Shown here one piece after another: positions 1 through 7,350 of a DNA stretch of 41,639 bases. The notes under the pieces were generated by a model, which made no database searches, had not been told where the DNA came from, and saw only the letters and a list, made by a program, of their open reading frames with translations. The stretch comes from Thalassospira sp. MCCC 1A01428. Lineage in GTDB: Bacteria; Pseudomonadota; Alphaproteobacteria; Rhodospirillales; Thalassospiraceae. Numbering within the stretch: the stretch's first letter is position 1; each line of letters begins with the position of its first letter. Location of the stretch: the NCBI RefSeq assembly GCF_002115825.1, contig NZ_JFJZ01000041.1:1-41639 (forward strand), given 5' to 3'. Both the position numbers and the translations under genes were made by a program.

Positions 1-459
1 CCGCGCCCCGGCCTCGCCATACACCGCCCGCGCCTCGCGCACCAATGCCAGGTCATAATGCCGCTCGGCTTTGGGAATCAGTGACGTTGGCAAATTCTTG
101 CGGCTTTGCCCGGCCTGCCCGCCAGCCCCGGCAATGTCATAACGGCCCGTCTTGCGCAGTGTCGGCAACACTTCCGCCGTCACCCATTTCTTGAACCGCT
201 TGGCCGCTTCCTTGCGGCTGGTCAGGATCAGCGAATACAGGCCGCTTTCGTTGATGATCGTTTTTGTCGGGTTGCCAGGAATACTATCATTAATACAGAC
301 AGTATTTTTTTCATCATCATCCAAACGGCTTGCCGCTTGCGGTGCATTACCGATTTCCAAAACAGCACAAACGTCAGTCAGCACAAACCAGACCACACCC
401 TCAATTTCGATTGTCCGAACAGACTGGCCTTCAAAATCAAACGCTACCGGATTGGTCAT
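1..459 (-). CDS. BRO-N domain antirepressor-like protein (C-terminus off the window)
   Basis: An ATG at 459-457 opens 153 codons without a stop that run off the left edge. The protein starts MTNPVAFDFEGQSVRTIEIE and continues with the features of the BRO-N (Bro family N-terminal) domain: a W-F-x-x-x-D-V segment, an NESGLYSLILTSRK block and a K-K-W-V-T-x-E-V-L-P-x-L-R-K-T-G-x-Y motif near residue 105. In phages this DNA-binding domain is found in antirepressors and related regulators. The start overlaps the stop of the upstream gene in an ATGA arrangement, so the two are probably translated together. The C-terminal domain, which would separate antirepressor subtypes, is not visible. It lies where tail genes downstream of the tape measure would be expected, so it looks like an inserted regulatory cassette. 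Confidence 0.85.
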   Translation of the reverse strand, partial: MTNPVAFDFEGQSVRTIEIEGVVWFVLTDVCAVLEIGNAPQAASRLDDDEKNTVCINDSIPGNPTKTIINESGLYSLILTSRKEAAKRFKKWVTAEVLPTLRKTGRYDIAGAGGQAGQSRKNLPTSLIPKAERHYDLALVREARAVYGEAGAR

Positions 460-758
460 TTATCACCTCCGGCCTTCATCGCCATCACATCGCGGCGGAT
501 CGATTGCACCATGTGATGCACCTGCTCCACCTCCCACCCCATCATGCCGGCGCTGTCTGGCTTGGCCCAATTGCTCAACATGTCGAACTTGACCATCAAT
601 TCGGCCACGTCACAGGCTGGCAAAACAAGCAATTGTGCCTCCCACCAATGGGACAAACTGCCATCCGCATCGCCATCGCCGACCCGTTTCAATTCTTTGT
701 ACATCGCCGCCAAACCGGTGATGGTCGTTGGAACTTCAAATTTGACTGTTGTAGACAT
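456..758 (-). CDS. Hypothetical phage protein, 100 aa
   Basis: I do not recognise this protein. The ATG at 758 is preferred to an upstream start at 803 because a GGGG element lies 9-12 bases before it and because the longer form would run through the palindrome at 782-806. The sequence is soluble, rich in Met and Trp, with helical-looking stretches (residues 14-25 and 45-65) and no membrane segment or metal motif. Its stop codon overlaps the ATG of the BRO-N gene, so it is the first gene of a two-gene operon and may act with the antirepressor. It is divergent from the HTH gene at 845. Function unknown. Confidence 0.7.
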   Translation of the reverse strand: MSTTVKFEVPTTITGLAAMYKELKRVGDGDADGSLSHWWEAQLLVLPACDVAELMVKFDMLSNWAKPDSAGMMGWEVEQVHHMVQSIRRDVMAMKAGGDK

Positions 759-781
759 GATTTCATTGCCCCATGAGTTAC

Positions 782-806
782 CAAGTGGTACTTTTCGTAT
801 CACTTG
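782..806. promoter_or_regulatory. Operator-like palindrome between divergent regulator genes
   Basis: Arms CAAGTGGTAC (782-791) and GTATCACTTG (797-806) are reverse complements with one mismatch around a 5-base TTTTC centre. The palindrome sits upstream of the leftward gene starting at 758 and upstream of the rightward HTH gene at 845. A further GGTAC half-like element lies at 836-840. The position suggests a binding site for the HTH protein, controlling itself and the antirepressor operon. This is inference from position and symmetry. Confidence 0.5.
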
Positions 807-844
807 ATAGCTTAATGGTCAATTAAAAATCATATGGTACAAAA

Positions 845-1084
845 ATGATCACTGGATCGCAAATTCGAGCGGCACGCGCATTAGTTAAATTTACGGCTCA
901 AGACCTCGCCGAAAAAGCCGAAGTGGGTTTGATGACTGTCCGGCGCGCCGAATCTTCCGACAATGAAATACCGAACGTAAACAAACCCAATCTCATAGCG
1001 ATCAAAAGCACTCTAGAAGCAGCGGGCATCATTTTCATCGCCGAAAACGGCGAAGGCCCCGGCGTGCGGCTGAAAAAACAATAA
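845..1084 (+). CDS. Small HTH (XRE-like) transcriptional regulator
   Basis: A 79-residue protein with a helix-turn-helix spanning about residues 6-40: IRAARALVKF..QDLAEKAEVGLMTVRRAE, the usual XRE spacing with a short Q-D-L-A first helix and a T-V-R-R recognition helix. The C-terminal half (LEAAGIIFIAENGEGPGVRLKK) matches the tail common in small phage and chromosomal XRE regulators, where G-I-x-F-I-x-E-N-G-x-G-P-G-V-R-L closes the fold. It is the only rightward gene in the structural half and is convergent with the tape measure gene, only 14 bases away. No convincing ribosome binding site precedes the ATG. It probably represses the divergent operon at 1-758. Confidence 0.85.
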   Translation: MITGSQIRAARALVKFTAQDLAEKAEVGLMTVRRAESSDNEIPNVNKPNLIAIKSTLEAAGIIFIAENGEGPGVRLKKQ

Positions 1085-1098
1085 GCGCCTGCTTAATA

Positions 1099-2799
1099 TC
1101 ACCCCGCCCCCGCAAAACTTGGCCCGCGCCGCAATGTCGTTTCAAGGCTGATACCGCGCGAACGGTTTTGTTTGATTTGTGCGCCATCGGCCCCGGCCCC
1201 GTTCAGTTCGATCACGATTTTGCCTTCTGGCGCCACGGGCGCTGCGAAACCCGGTTGTGACGCCTGGCGACGGTCCATTGCCGCGTTCGCAGCACTGGCC
1301 ATGTCAGGCTTTGCATCGGGCTTCGCCGGGGGCGGTTGGTCTGGCTGGGAGGCATCGACTGAAATTCCCAGCTTATCGATTACCCAGTCAGGCAGGACAG
1401 AAACCATCGACTGGATTTTTTCCTTGATGATGCTGGCCAGGTCAAACCCGGTAATGTATTCGACCAGCCCGGTAAAGCCGTCATAGAGCAATGCGAAGGG
1501 ATTGAATTCCTTCATATAACCCATGATGCCGTCAATAAATCCGGTTTTGAAGGCCGCCGCCACATTGTTAAATTTGGTGGTAAAATAAGAGGCGATACCA
1601 TCCCAATTGTCGTAAATCGCATACACTGCCCCGGCGACAAGGCCGGCGGCCAGAACAATCGGGTTGCTGGCAATCAACCAGCCTAATTGTGCAAACGCCG
1701 CCGCAACCGACACCACACTGGCAATAAACGGACCCGCCATGATGGCGGCCATAGCAAGGGCCGCATTTTTCCAGCCCCCCACCATATCGACCAAACTGCC
1801 AATAGTATCGATTACGCCGCTAACGGTTTGCAGCAGGCTTTCAAACGCCTTGCTGGCGGGCGATGCCCCGCCGTTTACCGTTTCAAACCAACCCATCATG
1901 GTTGAAGCGGCCCCCGAAATTGCCGCCCCCAGCCGCTCGACAATTTGCGGGCGGATGGTGGCGATAAAATCGGTCATCCGTTTGATTAACGGGGTTAGCA
2001 CTGGCATCAACTGGCCCATCAGCCCGTTACGAACACCGGTGATGGACTTACCAAAACTGTCCATCGCGTCGTTATAGGCTTCGGTATCAGTCGCGGTTTG
2101 CGTCGTGATAACGCCCAGACGCTGCATATCGCCAAACATTCGGTCCATTTCGGACTGGGGCTGTTCAAGCAACAGGGCCATTTTCGCCCCGGATTCCCCG
2201 AACAGCTTCATTGCCGCCGATGTTTTCAGGGCGGGGTTCTGGATTTTGCGAAAGGCCGCCTGCAATTCCGGCAAAATGTCATTAAGGCTTCGCACATCGC
2301 CCTGCCCGTCCCGCAGGCTGATGCCCAGGGCTTCAAATACAGGCCGGGCACGACCCATGCCATTTGCGGCATCGCCGATATTTTTGGTCAGGTCGCGAAA
2401 CGATGTTTGCAGGCCCTCGTTGGTCATACCCGCTGCCTGATTGGCCGCATGCTGCCAAAGCTGCAATTGTTCGATCGAAATGCCAATGCGACGGCTGAAT
2501 TTTGCCATTTCATCGGCCTCACCGGCCCCGTGAATGATCCAGGCAAGCAACCCGCCCCCCAGACCAATCCCGGCCAGCCCCAGCATTCCGGCGGCAACCC
2601 CGGAAATATGGCTTGATAACCCCGAAAACGACCGCCCCAAACGCCGGAAACCATCGGTAATGCGATGGAAGCCCATTGACCGGGATAGCTTACCCGCCCC
2701 CTCCCGCAAGGAAATCAGCATCGACTTTACCCTACGGACGGGACCTGAAACGTTTTCACGCGCATTCAGGACAAAACTCACGGCATAATTTTTAGCCAT
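1099..2799 (-). CDS. Tail tape measure protein
   Basis: Sets tail length and is threaded through the tail tube before DNA ejection. The gene is the largest of the tail module after the sheath, tube and assembly chaperone, which is where the tape measure is always found. The start is placed at the ATG at 2799 (MAKNYAVSFVLNARENV), which has GAAGG 8 bases upstream and overlaps the stop of the frameshifted chaperone at 2792. The 566-residue protein is helical, with hydrophobic glycine/alanine-rich stretches near residues 65-90 and 345-400 typical of the family, and a repeated LG/GIS pattern in the first half. Using about 0.15 nm per residue, as known for tape measures, the tail would be about 85 nm long. 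It converges on the HTH gene at 845-1084. Confidence 0.93.
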   Translation of the reverse strand: MAKNYAVSFVLNARENVSGPVRRVKSMLISLREGAGKLSRSMGFHRITDGFRRLGRSFSGLSSHISGVAAGMLGLAGIGLGGGLLAWIIHGAGEADEMAKFSRRIGISIEQLQLWQHAANQAAGMTNEGLQTSFRDLTKNIGDAANGMGRARPVFEALGISLRDGQGDVRSLNDILPELQAAFRKIQNPALKTSAAMKLFGESGAKMALLLEQPQSEMDRMFGDMQRLGVITTQTATDTEAYNDAMDSFGKSITGVRNGLMGQLMPVLTPLIKRMTDFIATIRPQIVERLGAAISGAASTMMGWFETVNGGASPASKAFESLLQTVSGVIDTIGSLVDMVGGWKNAALAMAAIMAGPFIASVVSVAAAFAQLGWLIASNPIVLAAGLVAGAVYAIYDNWDGIASYFTTKFNNVAAAFKTGFIDGIMGYMKEFNPFALLYDGFTGLVEYITGFDLASIIKEKIQSMVSVLPDWVIDKLGISVDASQPDQPPPAKPDAKPDMASAANAAMDRRQASQPGFAAPVAPEGKIVIELNGAGADGAQIKQNRSRGISLETTLRRGPSFAGAG

Positions 2800-3306
2800 T
2801 GCTCGTGCCTTCATATATTTTTGCCTGTCGTTCGGCATCTTCGATCAGCGCATCAATCGCGATCAGGATGTCATCAACAGGCATGTCGTGAATTTGGGCG
2901 GGCAGCCAACCGAACCGGGCAACCAGGTGCTTTACGATGCCCCGGTATTCCCCGAGCGGCCTTTGGGGAAAAAATCAAAGCAGACCTTCATGGCGCGCAT
3001 CATATCGGCGGCATCAAGGTCGCCCAGTTTGTTCGCGTTAATCCCGACAGGCACAATCACAAGGCCCGCAACAAAACTGCGCGCACCTTTCATGGCGCTG
3101 CCCGCCATTTGTTCGATTTTATCCATATCCCTGCCAAGCGGGCGCCGGAATTCCAGATACTTGACAGTTTCGGTCTGGGTATTGCCGCCTTCCTTAACCG
3201 TTACGGAAAACGGATATTCAAGCTGCAAAACCTTGCTGCCATTGTCGCCATCTTCGACAAAATCGCCGATGTCGATCTCGTCAAGATCGTCCATAAAAGC
3301 AGGCAT
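2792..3306 (-). CDS. Tail assembly chaperone, -1 frameshift extended form (E+E' type)
   Basis: A -1 slip on T-TTT-TTC at 2968-2974 carries reading past the first stop and adds about 55 residues, beginning PQRPLGEYRGIVKHLVARFG and containing R-F-G-W-L-P and D-I-L-I-A-I-D-A-L-I-E before stopping at 2792. That extension resembles P2 E' and other second chaperone domains, which have a F-G-W-x-P...L-P-V-x-E-x-L motif. The extended form bridges the tube protein and the tape measure in characterised phages. The extension stop overlaps the tape measure start (ATGGCTAA), which would give translational coupling and has no stop in between. The frameshift itself is inferred from the heptamer and the open extension. 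Confidence 0.82.
2932..3306 (-). CDS. Tail assembly chaperone, unshifted form (Mu gp41 / P2 gpE-like)
   Basis: Short product of the tail chaperone gene, 124 residues. The start MPAFMDDLDEIDIGDF at 3306 is chosen because GGAGG lies at 3316-3320, 9 bases upstream. The protein has the family pattern of a beta-rich core with a Y-P-x-x-V-T-V-K segment and L-E-F-R-R-P-L-G-R-D-M around residue 60, as in the Mu gp41/P2 gpE group (phage tail assembly chaperone E/41/14). It ends at a TAA 12 codons after a slippery TTTTTTC. These proteins coat the tape measure during tail assembly and are absent from the finished virion. Gene order tube, chaperone, tape measure is as in Mu and P2. Confidence 0.85.
   Translation of the reverse strand: MPAFMDDLDEIDIGDFVEDGDNGSKVLQLEYPFSVTVKEGGNTQTETVKYLEFRRPLGRDMDKIEQMAGSAMKGARSFVAGLVIVPVGINANKLGDLDAADMMRAMKVCFDFFPKGRSGNTGAS
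2968..2974 (-). promoter_or_regulatory. -1 ribosomal frameshift slippery heptamer TTTTTTC
   Basis: In the zero frame the codons read GAT TTT TTC CCC AAA, so the heptamer T-TTT-TTC has the canonical X-XXY-YYZ phase. Both tRNAs re-pair in the -1 frame (TTT TTT). The downstream -1 frame is open for about 55 codons and encodes a recognisable chaperone extension. A GC-rich stretch follows that could pause ribosomes. Confidence 0.82.
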
Positions 3307-3307
3307 C

Positions 3308-3664
3308 TTATGAGACCTCCCGTGCGCTACTGCCTTCAAAACGTGCCGTCAGGCTGTTTTTCGAGGCATCGACATTAAGATCACCGACATAGCTGCCAGG
3401 GCTAAGGATGATGGTACGATCTGCGCATTCCAGCTTGATTTCACCGGCATGCACATCAAGATCGGATGATTTTTGGCCCTCGCCTAAAAAGACCTCGACC
3501 TCGATAAAGGCTGCACGGCCTTTTTGCGAAAACCCGACAGATCCTTTACCGCCCCCCGCGATATTTTCGCGGGTTTTGCCGCCGATATTATAAGATGCGG
3601 TTTCCGCCACGGCGAAAGCAGCACCATTCACGCTAAGGGTCTGCACCCCTGCAAGTGTTGGCAT
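3308..3664 (-). CDS. Phage tail tube protein (Mu gpM-like)
   Basis: A 118-residue protein directly after the sheath gene. It has the family features of Mu-type tube proteins (phage tail tube, PF10618): an N-terminal GVQTLSVNGAAFAVAE segment with ASYNIGGKTRE following, a central F-I-E-V-E-V-F strand and a late L-E-C-A-D-R-T-I-I-L-S-P-G-S-Y-V-G sequence. The tube is the inner hollow pipe through which DNA passes and around which the sheath contracts. The ATG at 3664 has GGGGG 8-12 bases upstream. It is 14 bases after the sheath stop and one base ahead of the chaperone start, so it is part of the tail operon. Confidence 0.9.
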   Translation of the reverse strand: MPTLAGVQTLSVNGAAFAVAETASYNIGGKTRENIAGGGKGSVGFSQKGRAAFIEVEVFLGEGQKSSDLDVHAGEIKLECADRTIILSPGSYVGDLNVDASKNSLTARFEGSSAREVS

Positions 3665-3678
3665 GGGTTATCCCCCGG

Positions 3679-5190
3679 TTAATAGGTACGGAAATCCAGC
3701 TCGAATTCGATCTTTGCCGCAAAGACGTAAAGCGGGTTCGACAAATCGGGCTGATAAATGACATTCAGGCGATAGGAATTGGTTGTCGACTTGCCAACCT
3801 GCAAACGCGCCTCGAATTCTTCAAGGTTTTCAACAAAACCCAGCGCGACCATATAGGCGTAGTGAGCCACCAGCGTTGCCTTGACTGATTTTGGCGTGAC
3901 ATGCGGAATGGCTTCATCAATCGCCGTGCCATCATCGACCAGAACAGGCCGTTGCGCCATGATCCGGCTGTTAATCACGCTTTGCAGTTCATCGCGCACC
4001 CGGCCAAGTTGGGCCACGGTATTGACCAGCAAATAAGCCTCGGACGCATCCCCGAATTCGTTGGTTTGATACAAGGTAATCGGCATGTTGAGCCGAACTT
4101 TTCCATCGGCGGCAACATCGGTAACCGTGATACCTGAAAACAACAGGGTGTTTTTATCCACCCAGCCAAACCGGCTTTTTTGCGGCGGCGCCATTTCGCC
4201 GATCAATTCCAGCCCGAAAAGCGGGCGGGCCGGATGATTGAACAGCTTTGCCGAGGCTTGCCCCATATAGCGCATACCGCGCGCAAATGCGGGCATCGGG
4301 GCATCATAGCTTTCAATCACCGACACAAATTTATCGTTGCGCGATGTGCCAAAAGTCACGAGTTCAGACAGTGTACCGCGCCTGGCAGCAAAGGCTTTGA
4401 CATCGACTTCGCTGCCCGCCGCCTGCTTGGCTTCCAACCAGGCCGACAGCGCATCAAGCGTGGCGCCATCCGTCCAGGGTATACCGACATAATTGAATTT
4501 CTGCGACCCGATCGCCGCCAGCGCGCCTGATACGTCCGGGTTACCAGACCCGCCAGAAAGAAAACCTCCGTCCGGGGCCGAAATGGTAATGCCGGCCGGC
4601 ACCTTTTCGCCAGACATTTCGCCACGTACCGCCACCATAAAACGGATATCGTTGCCGACTTCCCCGGCATTTTTCGCCGTCAGGGTGACAACACCAGCCG
4701 CCGAACTTGCCACCACGGGAATGTCAACCACCCCATTCAAGGCCGTCGCCATTGCGGTTGCAACATTTGCCGCCGTATCGCCAACCGCGACCTGCACAAA
4801 CACCCGCTTGCCCGCAACATATAGCGGCAATGCACGGTTTTCGGTGGCGGTGCCGGTGATAGTCACATCGACCTTGGCCTTAACACCGGCTTCCAGATCA
4901 GCCATTGGCAGGGCGTACAGCGTCATGGTCGGGTTGTTTTCGCGGAATGCGGCAACCATCATGGCAAGGATGGACCCAGCGCCAAACAGCGCCCCGGCAC
5001 TTTCCCCCGTACCAGGGACCAGCACGGCAACATCGTCATCCGCCGTGCCAGCGGCAAGGCTTTGCCCAATGATCAGCGCGGTATGGTTGGCAACAAAGCC
5101 CGATGCGCGGGACCCGTCAATTTCAAAATAGCTACCAGCCACCCGCGTATTAATCGGCACCTGGTTAAATGCCTCGTTTGGAATGGTCAT
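3679..5190 (-). CDS. Contractile tail sheath protein (Mu gpL-like)
   Basis: A 503-residue sheath protein of the Mu gpL group, which defines this phage as a contractile-tailed (myovirus-type) phage. Visible features are the N-terminal MTIPNEAFNQVPINTRVAGS stretch used for subunit linking, a domain with repeated alanine/valine beta strands (residues 110-210), and the conserved C-terminal part: V-A-Q-L-G-R-V-R-D-E-L-Q-S-V-I-N-S-R-I, then Y-R-L-N-V-I-Y-Q-P-D-L-S-N-P-L near the end. The ATG at 5190 has AAAGGA 7-12 bases upstream. It lies between the DUF2635 protein and the tube gene, the Mu order. Confidence 0.94.
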   Translation of the reverse strand: MTIPNEAFNQVPINTRVAGSYFEIDGSRASGFVANHTALIIGQSLAAGTADDDVAVLVPGTGESAGALFGAGSILAMMVAAFRENNPTMTLYALPMADLEAGVKAKVDVTITGTATENRALPLYVAGKRVFVQVAVGDTAANVATAMATALNGVVDIPVVASSAAGVVTLTAKNAGEVGNDIRFMVAVRGEMSGEKVPAGITISAPDGGFLSGGSGNPDVSGALAAIGSQKFNYVGIPWTDGATLDALSAWLEAKQAAGSEVDVKAFAARRGTLSELVTFGTSRNDKFVSVIESYDAPMPAFARGMRYMGQASAKLFNHPARPLFGLELIGEMAPPQKSRFGWVDKNTLLFSGITVTDVAADGKVRLNMPITLYQTNEFGDASEAYLLVNTVAQLGRVRDELQSVINSRIMAQRPVLVDDGTAIDEAIPHVTPKSVKATLVAHYAYMVALGFVENLEEFEARLQVGKSTTNSYRLNVIYQPDLSNPLYVFAAKIEFELDFRTY

Positions 5191-5193
5191 TGT

Positions 5194-5430
5194 TTATTCC
5201 TTTGCCTTTTTGGCGGGCGCGGCATTGGCCACCACCACCAGATCGCCAAAAACACCACCGGAAATACCACCACCCGATACCGGGGGCAGCAAACGGCGGA
5301 TTTCGGGATTGCGCAGATCCTGATCGGACAATTCAAATTCACCGCCAGGGAAAAATTCCCGGCGCACAGGGTTAAAAACCCGCAACGGCTTGCCCTCGAC
5401 AGTTTTGCCGGGGTTAATCTGGACTTTCAT
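5194..5430 (-). CDS. DUF2635 family phage protein (Mu gp38-like)
   Basis: A 78-residue protein with the DUF2635 pattern: M-K-V-x-I-N-P-G-K near the start, R-V-F-N-P-V-R-R-E-F-F-P-G-G-E-F as the core (a P-x-x-G-R/K...L-P-x-x-G signature) and an Ala/Lys tail. In Mu the equivalent protein, gp38, lies directly before the sheath gene, as here; its role is not established. The start at 5430 (MKVQINPGK) is preferred over longer in-frame readings because those extend through the neighbouring gene. It overlaps the end of the gpU-like gene (5414) and stops 3 bases before the sheath start. Confidence 0.82.
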   Translation of the reverse strand: MKVQINPGKTVEGKPLRVFNPVRREFFPGGEFELSDQDLRNPEIRRLLPPVSGGGISGGVFGDLVVVANAAPAKKAKE

Positions 5431-5905
5431 TTTCACGCTCCAAAGTAAGATCGATGCCTTCAAGCAGACCCGCGACCAGCCGCGACACCCGTTTGCGGCG
5501 TAATTCACCGGCAATGGTGGTAATTTCGCCAACCATTGGCTGCCCCGCCTCGCCGCGAACAAACTGTTTGGTGGTAAATGAGGGCGGTGCCTGCCAGTGC
5601 GCTCGCCACGCCGCCGATGCACAAAGACAGGTAATAATCTGGACTGTCAGGCTTTCCGTTGCCTGGCACCACCCGCTATTGGCGGCCTGAAACACCTCGA
5701 ACGACAGCGACACATTGGCCGAAAACTGCCAGCTTGATCCCATCGGGCTCATGTCATCGGTCGCGGCATAGATCGAAACAGCAGGCAGGCTATCGGCGGG
5801 GACTTCAATCAAACGGCCAATAACGACATTGCAATCGGGCATCAGCACCTTAATGCGGGTCTGCAAATCAACCATCAGGTCAGACCGCGTTTGCCAGTCA
5901 GACAT
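5414..5905 (-). CDS. gpU-like minor tail / tail terminator protein
   Basis: A 163-residue protein in the position of lambda gpU, between the FII-like connector and the tail proper. The pattern also fits: an N-terminal helix (LMVDLQTRIKVL), then V-V-I-G-R, a L-P-A-V-S-I-Y-A-A-T-D-D strand-turn, a S-L-S-F-E-V-F strand and a central helix (TESLTVQIITCL). GpU-type proteins cap the tail tube and form the joint to the head. A Mu gp37-like protein (DUF1834) is the alternative given the Mu-like genes that follow. The start overlaps the upstream gene by 8 bases. I rate the terminator role as likely but based on general pattern and order. Confidence 0.6.
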   Translation of the reverse strand: MSDWQTRSDLMVDLQTRIKVLMPDCNVVIGRLIEVPADSLPAVSIYAATDDMSPMGSSWQFSANVSLSFEVFQAANSGWCQATESLTVQIITCLCASAAWRAHWQAPPSFTTKQFVRGEAGQPMVGEITTIAGELRRKRVSRLVAGLLEGIDLTLERENESPD

Positions 5906-6218
5906 TGCGAACCTCGCCTTTCATCAGGCCGACCCTGACCCAGCCGGTATCATCCGGGTCTACCGTATCGACAGTAAATGTCAGGCCCGCGACATCGATA
6001 AAGTCACCCTGCCTTACAGGAACCACCCCGGCCCGAAATTCGCCGGTATACTCAAAAAACTGTACTTCGGCATCTCCACCCAAATCATCAGAATGGGCGT
6101 TTTGCCGGTAATCAAATTCATCAATCTGGCTGATTTTCCCGGATTGGTGCCGAACATTGGCAACACGGCCAAACGTTCGCGCGACCGGGGTATTCAGCCA
6201 TCGATCAAAATCAAGCAT
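5898..6218 (-). CDS. Lambda FII-like head-tail connector protein
   Basis: A 106-residue protein starting MLDFDRWLNTPVARTFG at 6218, chosen over a longer reading because GGGGGTGG lies 3-10 bases upstream and because the longer form would read back through the terminator hairpin at 6236-6263. It follows the capsid gene and resembles lambda FII (head-tail attachment): M-x-D-F-D at the start, R-Q-G-D-F-I-D-V-A-G-L-T-F-T-V-D-x-V-x-P-D-D-x-G-W near the end, matching R-R-G-D-x-L-x-I-G...F-x-V-D-R-V-x-P-D-D-G-G. FII completes the head so the tail can attach. Lambda FI has no counterpart here. Confidence 0.68.
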   Translation of the reverse strand: MLDFDRWLNTPVARTFGRVANVRHQSGKISQIDEFDYRQNAHSDDLGGDAEVQFFEYTGEFRAGVVPVRQGDFIDVAGLTFTVDTVDPDDTGWVRVGLMKGEVRNV

Positions 6219-6233
6219 GCCACCCCCGGAAAT

Positions 6234-6263
6234 AAAAAAGCCCGCCCCGAAGGGCAGGCTTTT
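6234..6263 (-). terminator. Hairpin terminator between capsid gene and connector/tail genes
   Basis: Arms AAAAGCCCGCCC (6236-6247) and GGGCAGGCTTTT (6252-6263) pair around CGAA with one mismatch. Six A bases on the plus strand (6234-6239) give a T run on the leftward transcript. It lies after the capsid stop (6290) and before the connector start (6218), so it would reduce tail transcription relative to capsid unless antitermination occurs. It is nearly symmetric and could work both ways. Confidence 0.75.
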
Positions 6264-6289
6264 AAACATCAAATACACGGCCCCCTACA

Positions 6290-7339
6290 TCAGGCAGCGG
6301 CCTTGATCTTGCCACGCCGCAAGGCTTGCGGACGTTTGCAAATATGCAGCGGATAGGCATAAAGTTCGAGATCGACAAACATATTGCGGGCTTTGTCGGG
6401 AATAATCAGCGGGTACTGTTTTTTGCCCGGCATATTCACGGTATCCATGAATTCACCAGGGGCAAGCCCTACCTCGAACATGCCCGGCGCGTTCGGGAAC
6501 GCCCGAAATTCATCGGACGGAATGCTAACGGCGCCATCCGCCGTGCCCCGATAGTTCACCCAGGTAATTTCACCATAGGTAAAGGACGAATAAGCCAGAC
6601 CATCAGACCGCAACTGCCGGGCTTCTTGCTGGTTAAGGTAGGTTGCGCGGGTTTCAGGGTTATCAACCATCTTGTCGAAAAATTCATCACCACACAACGC
6701 GATGACAGACATCCCCGAAAGGACCACACCCCCCAACCCGTTTAGAATATCGCGATGCAGTTGACGGCATTGCTGGCGAATAACACCTTCGCCAGCGGCC
6801 GTAGCGGCGGCGAAGTCGAATTCAACCGTACCAGGCCGGTTAACACCCATCGCAGCATACCAGTCAATGATCGTTGCACCGTCGGCGTCAATTACCTTGC
6901 CATCAATTGCACCAAGTCGATGAAATTCACGGGTCAGCTCCATTTGCGCCATAAGGCCAACAGGCCCGGCAAACCGACGGGTAATTTCATCCTGAATTTG
7001 CATCAGTTCGGTTGTGCTGCCATAAGCACGAATGTCCGCAATCTCGGACGCATACAACGTATCAGAAACCGCGATACGGGGTGCGCGCGCATCGATCAGC
7101 TTGCGCTGGTTGCCGCTTTCCGTTTTCTTCGCTGGCTCCCCGCGCTGCGACGTTTTAACGACTTTGATGGTTCCGTCGATGATTTCAATAGGAATGGTCT
7201 GGGTTCGCACAGGAAGCGGGGTAAACAGATTTGGCAAACTGCCAAGAAATGCAGGCACATACGGTACATTCTCGACAAGGGACATTAAGCCCATCATCTT
7301 GAATGCCGGGTTGGTGCTGAAAATATCAAGCGTCGGCAT
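6290..7339 (-). CDS. Major capsid protein (lambda gpE family)
   Basis: A 349-residue protein, close to lambda gpE (341). It has the family traits: N-terminal F-S-T-N-P-A-F...M-S-L-V-E-N-V-P-Y-V-P, early T-I-P-I-E, R-G-E-P-A-K-K and A-P-R-I-A-V-S-D-T-L-Y-A-S-E-I segments, a helical D-E-I-T-R-R-F-A-G-P, and a late phage-typical P-G-M-F-E-V-G-L-A-P-G-E-F-M-D-T-V-N-M-P-G-K-K-Q-Y. It forms the HK97-fold shell of the head. The ATG at 7339 has AAGGGG 8-13 bases upstream. It directly follows the decoration gene, as D-E in lambda. Confidence 0.95.
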   Translation of the reverse strand: MPTLDIFSTNPAFKMMGLMSLVENVPYVPAFLGSLPNLFTPLPVRTQTIPIEIIDGTIKVVKTSQRGEPAKKTESGNQRKLIDARAPRIAVSDTLYASEIADIRAYGSTTELMQIQDEITRRFAGPVGLMAQMELTREFHRLGAIDGKVIDADGATIIDWYAAMGVNRPGTVEFDFAAATAAGEGVIRQQCRQLHRDILNGLGGVVLSGMSVIALCGDEFFDKMVDNPETRATYLNQQEARQLRSDGLAYSSFTYGEITWVNYRGTADGAVSIPSDEFRAFPNAPGMFEVGLAPGEFMDTVNMPGKKQYPLIIPDKARNMFVDLELYAYPLHICKRPQALRRGKIKAAA

Positions 7340-7350
7340 ATGAATACCCC

